From assembly GCF_022810305.1 (NCBI RefSeq), contig NZ_JALGQH010000027.1, forward strand, positions 1 through 64,000: DNA of 64,000 nucleotides. The letters run 5' to 3'. The translations under genes and the position numbers were made by a program. Each line of letters opens with the position of its first letter. The stretch's first letter is position 1. The notes under the pieces were generated by a model, which was not told where the DNA came from, ran no database searches, and saw nothing but the letters and a program-made list of their open reading frames with translations. This DNA is from Rhodococcus sp. ARC_M6 (lineage in GTDB: Bacteria > Actinomycetota > Actinomycetes > Mycobacteriales > Mycobacteriaceae). Below are positions 19,374 to 27,254 of the stretch, piece after piece.

Positions 19374-19535
19374 TCATTCCTCTCGGGCATTCACGTTGCT
19401 GAAAAGGATTCTGCGAAACGCCCTGATCTGACCTTCAGAAAAAGGTGGCGCATCCGACAACTGTGCTTCAAGCCACCGATCCATATCTGCCCGATCGTCA
19501 GCGGCCCTCTCATCCGCAGTCCTCCGCTTAGCCAT
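19374..19535 (-). CDS. Small charged protein, paralogue 2
   Basis: A 53-residue protein from ATG 19535 (MAKRRTADERAADDRADMDRW) to TGA 19374. The near-identical layout to 19097-19261 shows that both reading frames are real and arose by tandem duplication. It is divergent from the four-module helix-turn-helix gene at 19734 across about 200 bp, so that protein is a candidate regulator of it (inference). Confidence 0.75.
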   Translation of the reverse strand: MAKRRTADERAADDRADMDRWLEAQLSDAPPFSEGQIRAFRRILFSNVNAREE

Positions 19536-19733
19536 ATCGACTCCCATCTCGTCACCAAGTTCGCACCACTGCACCGACTACGCCAACCCTACAAAATCCT
19601 GGTGATCGACACGCGAATACACAAGAATCACAACGAAGTTGGGCAAAATTAATCCCATATATGAGACGAGTTGATCGTCGCACAAACATTCGATACCGTG
19701 CACGCAAATACACACGCGACATGGAAGTCGAAA

Positions 19734-20531
19734 ATGCCGAGAGCCAAAGCACCCAAAGCCAACACGACAGTCTGGCTGACAGCCCAAGAAGCCGCCGACT
19801 ACGTCCAGCGCCACCGAAACACTGTGTGCCTCGCAGCGAAACTTGGCGAACTCAAGGGCTACCAGAACAAACCCCACAGCCGCTGGTCCTTCACCACCGA
19901 GGACCTTGACATCTGGATCCGGCGAGGAATACCCACTGGAGTAGCTTGGCCGACAGACCAGTCCTCGTGGCTGACGAGCGACGAGGCAGCCGCCTACGCA
20001 CGCAGCAGCAGAAACACAATCACCCTGGCAGCAGAAGCTGGACGCCTGATCGGATACCAACGCAAATTCAAATCAAACTGGAGCTTCCTCCACAAGGACA
20101 TCGACAGCTGGATCTCCCAAAACTCTACCCTCAGAACCACTTCAGACCCACGGAGATGGCTCGTCGTAGCTGAAGCGGCGGAAATCGCACGGTGTTCGAA
20201 AAATCAATTGACCATCGCGCTACAGACCCACGAGCTGCGCGGATTTCAACACAAACCTCGGTATGGGCGTTGGATCACTGATTACGAAGACGTAAAAATG
20301 TGGGTTAGCGGAGGTGAGCAGACCAGCGGTGTCTTCATCACCCCAGCGGAAGCTGCCGTACGGGCAGACTGCGTTCGCGAAGACGTCTACAAAGCACTGT
20401 GGGCGTCACGACTCCGTGGATTCCAGCAGGGCACTCTCAGTTTTCCACTCACCTATGGAAGTCGCCGGCGCTGGCTGATCGATGAAGTGGACTTCGAAAC
20501 ATGGCTAAAAAACCGAACCCCAAATGCGTAG
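19734..20531 (+). CDS. Protein with four tandem helix-turn-helix (excisionase/HTH_17-like) modules
   Basis: A 265-residue protein. The chosen start is ATG 19734 (MPRAKAPKANTT) with GGAAG 10 bp upstream; a TTG at 19671 would add 21 residues. The same pattern occurs four times, beginning near residues 14, 77, 140 and 199: (W)LTxxEAAxxAxxxRNTxxxAxxxGxLxGYQ, a basic wing, WxFxxxDxxxWI. This is the fold of small excisionase/MerR-type DNA-binding domains. Four in a row with no other domain implies recognition of a long or repeated DNA site. It stands divergent from the small paralogue genes and may be a lysogeny regulator (inference). Confidence 0.75.
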   Translation: MPRAKAPKANTTVWLTAQEAADYVQRHRNTVCLAAKLGELKGYQNKPHSRWSFTTEDLDIWIRRGIPTGVAWPTDQSSWLTSDEAAAYARSSRNTITLAAEAGRLIGYQRKFKSNWSFLHKDIDSWISQNSTLRTTSDPRRWLVVAEAAEIARCSKNQLTIALQTHELRGFQHKPRYGRWITDYEDVKMWVSGGEQTSGVFITPAEAAVRADCVREDVYKALWASRLRGFQQGTLSFPLTYGSRRRWLIDEVDFETWLKNRTPNA

Positions 20532-20646
20532 CCACTGAATCAATCCTCGGATCGGAAAACCAAGAGTACGGTCAAGTGCCATGTCCATTGCTTCTGAGGC
20601 TAGGATTCGGCAGAAACATCATCCGAATACAGGCAGTAGGAGAAGT

Positions 20647-21114
20647 ATGCGCAAGGTCGGCTTGTTCACAGTTTCTACGTTAGTCTCGATTAGTGCCCTC
20701 GTCGGTGGTGCAGGTTCGGCGTCGGCCGCGCTGGACACGAGCCCGGATGCCATCACTTCGACCACAACAGTCAATGGAATCAACGTTGTCGTGGCAATCG
20801 ACAACCAGTCCGGCCAAAATGCTGTTTGCGATATTTACGGCGAGTTGGTCGGCGATACCGAACGCAAGAAGGCTTTCGAATCCGGCGGCTGGACCGTTCA
20901 ACACAATGTCTCGTACAGCTACGGTTGGGACGTCGCGCCGGGCGAATACAATGTGTACTGGGCCTGCTGGAATAGCTACGGAACCCCGAAACTCATATGG
21001 GGTTCGGATCACCGACGGGAGCTGTCATTCCCGTCTGAGCCTGGTCGCATAACAGTAAGTCGACCGACGAACGACACAGGTTCGCTTGGGTCTCTGTCCA
21101 TCTTCGGCAGCTAG
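20647..21114 (+). CDS. Secreted protein of unknown function (prophage cargo)
   Basis: A 155-residue preprotein from ATG 20647, preceded by AGTAGGAGAAGT. It has a classic signal peptide (MRKVGLFTVSTLVSISALV, ending GSASA-A). The mature part is beta-rich with three or four Cys (ICD, WACW) and an aromatic middle (YSYGWDVAPGEYNVYWACW). It is a monocistronic gene with its own terminator at 21133-21165, the layout of a gene expressed from the silent prophage. The function is unknown; a change in the host surface or environment is a guess. Confidence 0.75.
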   Translation: MRKVGLFTVSTLVSISALVGGAGSASAALDTSPDAITSTTTVNGINVVVAIDNQSGQNAVCDIYGELVGDTERKKAFESGGWTVQHNVSYSYGWDVAPGEYNVYWACWNSYGTPKLIWGSDHRRELSFPSEPGRITVSRPTNDTGSLGSLSIFGS

Positions 21115-21132
21115 TTTCCCTAAACGCAGAAT

Positions 21133-21165
21133 AAGCCCCCACTCCTCGGAAGAGTGGGGGCTTTG
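21133..21165 (+). terminator. Terminator of the secreted-protein gene
   Basis: AAGCCCCCACTC pairs with GAGTGGGGGCTT over a short loop, followed by TG. It is a perfect 12-bp stem, 19 bp after the stop codon. Confidence 0.9.
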
Positions 21166-21449
21166 TCAGTTCCAGCGTGAGGTTTGCGGCATCGGTTTAA
21201 CGCACGATGGTGTGCGTATGGTTTGCCCGCAGCGGAGGCAGAAGAAAGTTGACGGAAATCCGTCAGGTTTAAGCCGCAACAGACATACCCAAAGTTTCGC
21301 ACACCAGTTCGAACAGTGCTACCGTGAACACGTTGGGCGGGAGACGGAAGGGAAGCCGTCGATGATCGCCCACACCACAACTGAATAGTCTGATGGCCAT
21401 GCACGTTTTCCTTCCGGTGGGCGTGTGTGGCCATTGGCATGTGAACGCA
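21166..21449. other. Unassigned stretch between convergent transcription units
   Basis: No convincing gene. A 43-codon leftward frame (starting near 21398) and a rightward frame are open but have no ribosome-binding site and Arg/Cys-rich translations. It contains short inverted repeats (GACGGAAATCCGTC near 21251). It could hold a small RNA, but nothing proves it. Confidence 0.4.
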
Positions 21450-21486
21450 AAAATGCCCCCAACCTCGGAGTGAGATTGGGGGCTTG
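21450..21486 (-). terminator. Terminator after the last late gene
   Basis: On the minus strand GCCCCCAA...TTGGGGGC with an inner TCTCAC/CTCCGAGG extension is followed by ATTTTTG. It closes the long leftward late transcript just beyond the small gene at 21493-21648. Confidence 0.85.
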
Positions 21487-21492
21487 ATGCTG

Positions 21493-21648
21493 TCAGCCTT
21501 TCGGCGGCGGCATGACGTAGATCGCTTCGGGCTGCTTCAACGGGATGAGGTCGGTGTCGGGTGAGTCTTTCCACCTGTACGCCCACGAGCCGTCAGCGAG
21601 CTGAATCGTTCCGGGTTGACCTGTGTCCGGGTCAGGAGTGAATGCCAT
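21493..21648 (-). CDS. 51-residue prophage protein, last gene of the late operon
   Basis: ATG 21648 to TGA 21493 (MAFTPDPDTGQPGTIQLADG). It has a compact WW-like pattern (SWAYRWKDSP) and a proline-rich end. Its position between the tail-fibre genes and a strong leftward terminator supports a real gene. Function unknown. Confidence 0.6.
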   Translation of the reverse strand: MAFTPDPDTGQPGTIQLADGSWAYRWKDSPDTDLIPLKQPEAIYVMPPPKG

Positions 21649-21745
21649 ACCGCCGATTGTTCCAGATCCAACCCGGGCAATCCTGGGCGAACGAGAGACC
21701 TAAGTCCTGGGTATTCCGACTGTCCGGCATGAGATGCTTCGCGGT

Positions 21746-21928
21746 ATGAGTGAAATCGGATTGCGCATCCTTCGTCTTCAGAAGGAATTCCTTGACCGTG
21801 GAGAGGCAGAGTGCACGGCAGCCGAGTTCAACAAACCGGAATGGGAACCTCGGAACGAAGACGTTATTGCCGCCGATTATGCGGCCGCACTACTTGAGCT
21901 ACTCGCTACGCACCCAATCGCTCAATGA
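21746..21928 (+). CDS. Possible small acidic protein (60 residues)
   Basis: ATG 21746 (MSEIGLRILRLQKEF) to TGA 21928. The translation is amphipathic and protein-like (DRGEAECTAAEF, DVIAADYAAALLELL), and it fits between two leftward genes without overlapping either. The ribosome-binding site is poor. It would be transcribed against the late operon. Confidence 0.4.
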   Translation: MSEIGLRILRLQKEFLDRGEAECTAAEFNKPEWEPRNEDVIAADYAAALLELLATHPIAQ

Positions 21929-21935
21929 CTAAGCC

Positions 21936-23216
21936 TTACAGGGACGCATTCCGCACCTGATCCATCGTCCGCACCGCAACCCCAGACGCCGCAATGTAAT
22001 CCACAAGCGCCAGATGATCGGCAGTTGCCACATCATTCGCGCCGACCTTGGTTGTGAGTACGTCGTGGAATACGAACACCAACCACGATTTGTTTGCAAC
22101 CGCCCGGTCCACTTCAGCTTTCATCTGCGCGAGCGTCAGATTCCCCGGATTCTGTGCGTAGATCCGCGTCGGGATCGACGGGTTCTGCTGCTCGTCCGCG
22201 CCGGTAGCGGAGAAGCGGCCCAACGCGAGACGCCCGGTGCCGTAAAACTTGCGGAGGTCGAACTCGGTCGCTGCATCTACCGTTCCATTCGGATATGCGA
22301 ACGAGGATGCGGCGTATCCGCGGGCCTGCTGCCACGCCCTCAGTGTCGTGAACTCAGCCACTCGTTCCGCAGAGGTCATTCCGGTCACCGATTGCACATG
22401 CTTCGCATACGTCGAAGCATGCGCCCCAATCTCCCAGCCGCTAGTGAACGCGAGCGCATCACACTGTGCCGTCGTGAGATAACCGGCCTGCCCGAACCGC
22501 TCCAAGATCGGAAATAGCGTGCCCGCGAAACCGTACTTGTCGAGGTGCGGTCGGACGACGGTGTACGCCGAAGCGAACGTGTCATCGTACGTAAGTGACA
22601 CAACACCGCTCGGAAACAGTGGCACCGGATCGGGCATCGTCTCGAGACGACCCAGCCGGACTGTCGCAGGCACGCTGCGATCATTGACCAGCACCCGAAT
22701 GTTGGTCAACGACCCACGGACAGGTGAGCCTGTCGCGACCGCAATCGACCACGGCAACGAGATCGGAACCCACTCGCCCGCCTTGAATGGTCGCTGAACT
22801 TCGGGGATGCCAGCGGAAGAGAAAAACGATTCGAGCGTGTAATAGCTGGTGAAAGCGGGCGCATCCGACAGCATCACGCGAACACGGTTCAGTGTGTCCG
22901 GCGCATCCACTTTGACCCACAGTCGGTACATGCGTCCGACAGGAATCGCCGGGATGCCCAACTTCTCCACGATCGTTGACGCGCCAGCACCAGCAGTTGT
23001 GAGCCGTACCGATTGCGTGCCGAATGCGAATGCGGAGGTGTCATTCAGGTTCGATGTACCGCCGCCAGCGTTCTGCACAGTCCAGCCGTGGCCGGCCTCA
23101 AAGTTTGTGACGATGGACGTGTCTTGTCGACCGAATCGGGGCACACTTCCCTGCCCGAGTGGGGCAAACTTTTTCGCTGCGTCCGCTTTGGCCATGCCGA
23201 GGGTTACGGGGTCCAT
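21936..23216 (-). CDS. Tail protein with polysaccharide deacetylase (NodB) domain
   Basis: A 426-residue protein from ATG 23216, one base after the stop of the preceding gene. Residues of about 30-190 are a beta-rich carbohydrate-binding-like region (GHGWTVQNAGG...). Residues of about 205-426 are a NodB domain: SLTYDDTF (catalytic Asp and metal Asp), GAHASTYAKH (metal His pair) and SFAYPNG (the RxxPxG-type motif). Such an enzyme removes acetyl groups from surface glycans. On a tail tip it would trim the host envelope polysaccharide during adsorption (inference). Confidence 0.8.
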   Translation of the reverse strand: MDPVTLGMAKADAAKKFAPLGQGSVPRFGRQDTSIVTNFEAGHGWTVQNAGGGTSNLNDTSAFAFGTQSVRLTTAGAGASTIVEKLGIPAIPVGRMYRLWVKVDAPDTLNRVRVMLSDAPAFTSYYTLESFFSSAGIPEVQRPFKAGEWVPISLPWSIAVATGSPVRGSLTNIRVLVNDRSVPATVRLGRLETMPDPVPLFPSGVVSLTYDDTFASAYTVVRPHLDKYGFAGTLFPILERFGQAGYLTTAQCDALAFTSGWEIGAHASTYAKHVQSVTGMTSAERVAEFTTLRAWQQARGYAASSFAYPNGTVDAATEFDLRKFYGTGRLALGRFSATGADEQQNPSIPTRIYAQNPGNLTLAQMKAEVDRAVANKSWLVFVFHDVLTTKVGANDVATADHLALVDYIAASGVAVRTMDQVRNASL

Positions 23217-23217
23217 G

Positions 23218-24036
23218 TCAGCTCGCAATCCCGGTCAGGTTGCCTGAGCCGTCGTAGGTGTAGGTGCGTGTTTCGCCTGAGCGGGTGTCGGTGTGCACCG
23301 AGCCGTCTGGGTTGTAGGTGTATGTCGTTGTGATTCCGGCTTCTGTGACTGTCTGTACGTTTCCGTTGCCGTCGTACGTGATTCCGGTGGTGGCGAATGC
23401 CGGCGCGTAGGTGCTGTTGCCCACGTCGAGTATGCGGGCATCGACAGCCGTCTTGGTTGCGGTTTCTGTGGCGACTAGTTGCGCTACATCTGCGTCATCG
23501 ATTGCGAGGGGCGGCAAATCCCAGGACACTGTAGACCCATCCGTCAAATGCACTGTGCCATCAGGATCTATCGCCGCAATACCTGCACCCGGATCGCCTG
23601 GTGCGCCCTTTGTGATGAGTACACCTGACACGGATGCGCGTGACACTGCTGTGGATAGGTTGAGCGGCGGCATCTTCCCTGTCTCGGGATTAACAGGCAC
23701 CATCGGTACAGGGCAAGTCACAGTCGGTGAACCTGGCCAATCGCCACGGAACGAGTATGTCCACGAATTGTGGGGTTCAATGTCCGGGTCATCCGTGCAG
23801 ACTAGGAATGCGCGCATCACGCCCTCAGCATCCAAAGTCACTGCATCAGAACGGGTTGACAAAGTCAGTGCGGGATCGACACTGTTCACCACCACCTGAC
23901 CGGCAGCAGGAGTGATCGTCACCTTCCCCACCTGCGGCACAGAAGTAGCCGTGCCATCCTCCGGTGTCAAAATGAGTTTTTGGTTGGGCCAGATCACTTC
24001 TCGGCGGTCAACCCCACTCGGGATGGCTGCGGTCAT
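23218..24036 (-). CDS. Tail fibre protein with C-terminal YD (RHS-like) repeats
   Basis: A 272-residue protein from ATG 24036, preceded by AGGAG. Residues 1-130 are nearly identical in pattern to the N-terminus of the protein at 24399-25274 (IPSGVDRREVIWPNQKLIL, ALTLSTRSD, PHNSWTYxFRGDWPG). A short collagen-like GAPGDPGAG follows. The last 55 residues contain YD-type repeats (ITYDGNGNVQTV, YTYNPDGSVHTD, YTYDGSGNLTGI) as in RHS proteins. The modular N-terminus probably docks it on the tail while the C-terminus meets the host. Confidence 0.8.
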   Translation of the reverse strand: MTAAIPSGVDRREVIWPNQKLILTPEDGTATSVPQVGKVTITPAAGQVVVNSVDPALTLSTRSDAVTLDAEGVMRAFLVCTDDPDIEPHNSWTYSFRGDWPGSPTVTCPVPMVPVNPETGKMPPLNLSTAVSRASVSGVLITKGAPGDPGAGIAAIDPDGTVHLTDGSTVSWDLPPLAIDDADVAQLVATETATKTAVDARILDVGNSTYAPAFATTGITYDGNGNVQTVTEAGITTTYTYNPDGSVHTDTRSGETRTYTYDGSGNLTGIAS

Positions 24037-24064
24037 AGGTACTCCTAAAGTTTTTGGGCGTAAG

Positions 24065-24096
24065 AAAACCCCCAACCTCTTTGCGAGAGTGGGGGC
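24065..24096 (-). terminator. Intra-operon terminator upstream of the YD-repeat fibre gene
   Basis: On the minus strand CCCCCACTCTCGCAAAGAGG pairs with itself through TGGGGG and is followed by TTTTCTT. It would reduce transcription of the fibre and deacetylase genes downstream unless antiterminated. Confidence 0.8.
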
Positions 24097-24109
24097 TTGG
24101 GCATGCGGG

Positions 24110-24391
24110 CTATGTGCTGAGTACGGCTTGCACTGCGGACAGGATCATGCCGTCTGAGATGACACCTTGATCGAGTCCAGGCTGCTGCACGTCTGATGCG
24201 ATGGCGCTGGCCCATGCTTCCGGCCAGCCGGGTTGTCCTGCTACACGGATGGCGTTGCGGGTGGCCCATTCTCGTGGACCTCCACGCGTGAACATCGGGA
24301 CGGGTGGGAGGGTTTGTGTCGCGGCACATGCCGTGATCCTGGCGACGATGTCCGAGTTTTGGCTCATTGCGTGCTGATCTGCGTAGGTCAT
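24110..24391 (-). CDS. Small tail-region protein of unknown function
   Basis: A 93-residue protein, ATG 24391 with AGGAG 8 bp upstream. It is soluble, helix-rich and without a signal (PEAWASAIASDVQQPG, SDGMILSAVQAVL). It lies between two paralogous fibre genes. A chaperone or fibre-assembly role would fit the position but is not shown by sequence. Confidence 0.65.
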   Translation of the reverse strand: MTYADQHAMSQNSDIVARITACAATQTLPPVPMFTRGGPREWATRNAIRVAGQPGWPEAWASAIASDVQQPGLDQGVISDGMILSAVQAVLST

Positions 24392-24398
24392 TATTCTC

Positions 24399-25274
24399 CT
24401 AGGGGTTGTGCCAGGTGAGTGTGCCGTCCGGATGGCGGACGAGATACAGGGAGTTTGGCTCTGTGGTCGGTGGTAATTCGGTCACGACATAGGTGTTTTC
24501 GATGCCGAGTTCCCTCAGCATTAACCCGACGGTGCCTCCACCCATCGCTAGACCTACAGCCACGTCAAGCGTTTCGTCTACGGTCAGTCCGACTTCCACA
24601 GGGACGCCATCTTCTGAGCCAAAGTCCGGCATTTGCGTCGACCACATCAGCGGCGCTTTGCCGTCAAGTTCGTCCGCGATCTTGCTGCTGGACCAGGTGG
24701 TGTCGAGTCCGGTTGTGCCGTCATCAATCCCAGCGCCACCGCCGCCGCCTGAACCGGGATCACCCTTCTCGCCAGGCACGCCCTGAATGCCCTGAACCCC
24801 TTGAATGCCTTGCGCCCCAGACTCGCCAGGAACACCCGGCGGCCCCTGCAAAGTGAGTACACCACCCACAACAGGCCGCGACACCACAGACGTCAAATTC
24901 AACGGCGGCATCCGACCAGTCAACGGATCAACATCCACCAACGGCACAGGACACGTAACCGCAACCGCACCAGGCCAATCCCCACGAAACGTATACGTCC
25001 AAGAATTATGCGGCTCAACATCAGGATCATCAGTACACACCAAAAAGGCGTGCATCCGACCATCCTCATCCAGAGTGACTGTGTCAGAACGAGTCGACAA
25101 AGTAAGCGCCGGTTCAACACTCGTCACAATGACATGACTAGTAGCCGGCGTAATAGTGACTTTGCCGGTTTGTGCGACTGTCGTGGCCGCACCATCCGCG
25201 CCCGTCAAAATCAGTTTCTGGTTCGGCCAAATCACTTCGCGCCGATCAACACCGGACGGAATTGTTGCCACCAT
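24399..25274 (-). CDS. Tail fibre protein with collagen-like repeats
   Basis: A 291-residue protein, ATG 25274 after AGGAGG. Residues 1-130 form the docking module shared with 23218-24036. Residues of about 140-180 are Gly-X-Y collagen-like repeats (GPPGVPGESGAQG, GVPGEKGDPG), which form trimeric stalks in phage fibres. The C-terminal 110 residues are unrelated to the paralogue and end with the phage-typical SLYLVRHPDGTLTWHN. Confidence 0.8.
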   Translation of the reverse strand: MVATIPSGVDRREVIWPNQKLILTGADGAATTVAQTGKVTITPATSHVIVTSVEPALTLSTRSDTVTLDEDGRMHAFLVCTDDPDVEPHNSWTYTFRGDWPGAVAVTCPVPLVDVDPLTGRMPPLNLTSVVSRPVVGGVLTLQGPPGVPGESGAQGIQGVQGIQGVPGEKGDPGSGGGGGAGIDDGTTGLDTTWSSSKIADELDGKAPLMWSTQMPDFGSEDGVPVEVGLTVDETLDVAVGLAMGGGTVGLMLRELGIENTYVVTELPPTTEPNSLYLVRHPDGTLTWHNP

Positions 25275-25303
25275 AGCGGCCTCCTAAAAGTTTGTGGCAC
25301 AAC

Positions 25304-25335
25304 AAAACCCCCGACCTCACGCAGAGATCAGGGGC
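25304..25335 (-). terminator. Intra-operon terminator upstream of the collagen-like fibre gene
   Basis: On the minus strand AGCCCCTGATCTC...GAGGTCGGGGG is followed by TTTTG. It is the second of three terminators of similar shape between the fibre genes. Confidence 0.8.
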
Positions 25336-25348
25336 TAGTTGCGCAAGG

Positions 25349-25864
25349 TCAGACGATACTCAGGAAAGTGCCTTCATCGACCCTGTTGGCAGTGAAGGCA
25401 GAGTTCGCCCAGAATGTGAGTTGGTCACCTGCCGCCACCGTGACAGTTGTCGGGTCAAGGGTTAGCGACATCACGCCAGACACCGTGCCATTCCCAGACT
25501 TTGAGGCTAAGACCGTGGCACCCCTTCGGATCTCCATCTGGTAAATTCGAGTGTTGTAGTTCGAAGCAAAAACCACTTTCGCATTCAGCACCGCACCAGA
25601 TTTACTGCCAGCAATAACGAGCGCATTCGATGTCACAGTGCTGTTTGCGTCGGCCGTCCATCCGGCCACTTGCGTCATGCCCTGTGGGATTAACTGATTC
25701 CCGGTTTTAGTCATGCCCTGCGGCTTGAGCGCCGAATACACTGCCTTCCAAACGCTTCCATCCCACACATGCGAAGACGCAATCTGCTTCCACACGCTGC
25801 CATTCCACACAGCCCTACTAGTGACCTTCTTCCACGCCGTGCCATTCCAGACGGATGCTGGCAT
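25349..25864 (-). CDS. Tail protein with triple VWNGxxWK repeat
   Basis: A 171-residue protein. Residues 4-45 contain three copies of a tryptophan motif: VWNGTAWKKVTS, VWNGSVWKQIAS and VWDGSVWKAVYS. These 13-residue repeats resemble short sugar-binding beta elements. The remainder is a beta-sandwich-like domain (NALVIAGSKSGAVLNAKVVF). Its place at the end of the fibre row suggests an accessory receptor-binding part (inference). Confidence 0.7.
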   Translation of the reverse strand: MPASVWNGTAWKKVTSRAVWNGSVWKQIASSHVWDGSVWKAVYSALKPQGMTKTGNQLIPQGMTQVAGWTADANSTVTSNALVIAGSKSGAVLNAKVVFASNYNTRIYQMEIRRGATVLASKSGNGTVSGVMSLTLDPTTVTVAAGDQLTFWANSAFTANRVDEGTFLSIV

Positions 25865-27252
25865 TACGCCTCCGTCACATGGAAGACCGCGCCAACGAAT
25901 GCGCCCGAACCAGGCAGAACAGTCCCATACTGCTGCGCATCACCACGCAAAGCAGTCGTAGATGTAGAGCCGAGCGCAAGATTCGAGGTGCCCTTCGCCG
26001 CCAACGCAGCATCCAAACCAGTCACCTGCGCAGTCGTATGCGTATGAGTCGCCGCAGCCTTGCCATCCAATGCAGTCTGCAACCCAGTAACATTGCCAAT
26101 CGAATGAGTGTGCGCAGTCGGAGTACGCGCATCAACCAAACGCCCATCAGAACCCTGAACAGCACTATCCGCCCTATCAAGAGACGCCTGCACAGACGTA
26201 CCAAGCTTCAGCTTAGTGACAGCGCCATCCTGAACCTTCACAGTCGAAATCGCGTTATCCGCCACCGAGCCCGTCGCAATCTCATCAGCAGCAGCCTCAG
26301 CCCGATCCGCCTCAGCAAACGCCCGATCCGCCTGCGCCAACGAAGCAGTCGCAAACCCGCCCGACGCCGCAGCACTAGCCGATGCCGCACCAGCCTGCGC
26401 GCTTGCAGTGCTCGAAAACTCCTCAGCCTGCACCTTCGCAGCAAGAGTCGCATCACGAGCAGTAAGCACCGCCTGCCGGTCAGCCACAACAGCCGCAGCA
26501 GTCACATCAACAGCAGCCTTCGCAGCAACAGTATCGGCGCGAGCAGCATCAACCTGCCCCTTCGCAACCAACGTTGCATCCTTCGCCGCAACCGAATCCA
26601 CCTTCGCAGAATCCGCCGCACCCCGACTCACAGCCGCAGCAGCAGCATCCGAAGCCGCCTGAACCAACGCCGGCACAGTCACCTTCGGAAGCGCAGTACT
26701 GTCCTCCAACCCGAACTGCAACTGATTGCCACTAATCGCAACAGAATTGACAGACAAGCCACGATCCCCACGGAACGCAGCACCCGCACCCACATCAGGC
26801 CAACCAGCCGTACCGTAAATGTAAAGCAGCCCATCCGTATTCACCACAAACGCCGTACCAAGATCCCAAGGACCAGGCCCCAAATCGGCATACGTAGGCA
26901 CCGAACCAGAAAGGTTCACACCATCGCCAATATCGCCCTTGTCGCCCTTAACGATCACCTTATGCTCAGCGATGATGATCTCTTCAAGCTCAAACAGTCT
27001 GTGCGTACCCGACTCCGGGATCATCACATCATAAGTTTTGTTCCAACGCTGAGCAGAAACCCGCACCCTACACGGGCCAGGATCCAACGCAGGAGACGAC
27101 ATCACACCATTCACAGTTCGAACAGTCACCTCACGCCGCGTAATCACCCCCGTACCATCAGAATTCGGTCGCAACGGAATCCCACAAAACAGCACACTCA
27201 CGTCATCAGGCATCAACGCAATATCGGCAAAGTTCTCAACAATAATAGTCAC
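25864..27252 (-). CDS. Minor tail / fibre protein with long Ala-rich coiled coil
   Basis: A 462-residue protein from GTG 27252. Residues 1-100 are a docking domain. A short KGDKGDIGDG collagen-like piece follows, then a TYADLGPGPWDLGTAFVV motif common in actinophage fibres. Residues of about 205-340 are a very Ala-rich coiled coil (AAAAAVSRGAADSAKV...). The C-terminus has THTHTTAQVTGL-type repeats found in trimeric tail fibres. It is the main rod-like fibre candidate. Confidence 0.8.
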   Translation of the reverse strand: MTIIVENFADIALMPDDVSVLFCGIPLRPNSDGTGVITRREVTVRTVNGVMSSPALDPGPCRVRVSAQRWNKTYDVMIPESGTHRLFELEEIIIAEHKVIVKGDKGDIGDGVNLSGSVPTYADLGPGPWDLGTAFVVNTDGLLYIYGTAGWPDVGAGAAFRGDRGLSVNSVAISGNQLQFGLEDSTALPKVTVPALVQAASDAAAAAVSRGAADSAKVDSVAAKDATLVAKGQVDAARADTVAAKAAVDVTAAAVVADRQAVLTARDATLAAKVQAEEFSSTASAQAGAASASAAASGGFATASLAQADRAFAEADRAEAAADEIATGSVADNAISTVKVQDGAVTKLKLGTSVQASLDRADSAVQGSDGRLVDARTPTAHTHSIGNVTGLQTALDGKAAATHTHTTAQVTGLDAALAAKGTSNLALGSTSTTALRGDAQQYGTVLPGSGAFVGAVFHVTEA

Positions 27253-27254
27253 AT

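Noticed and set aside
21120..21440. 106-codon leftward frame after the late operon terminator
   Set aside because: Runs through a terminator hairpin; no start signal; translation rich in His/Arg/Cys.
24399..25274. Collagen-like repeats as a CRISPR-like or satellite array
   Set aside because: The repeats are codon-level Gly-X-Y inside a clear fibre ORF.
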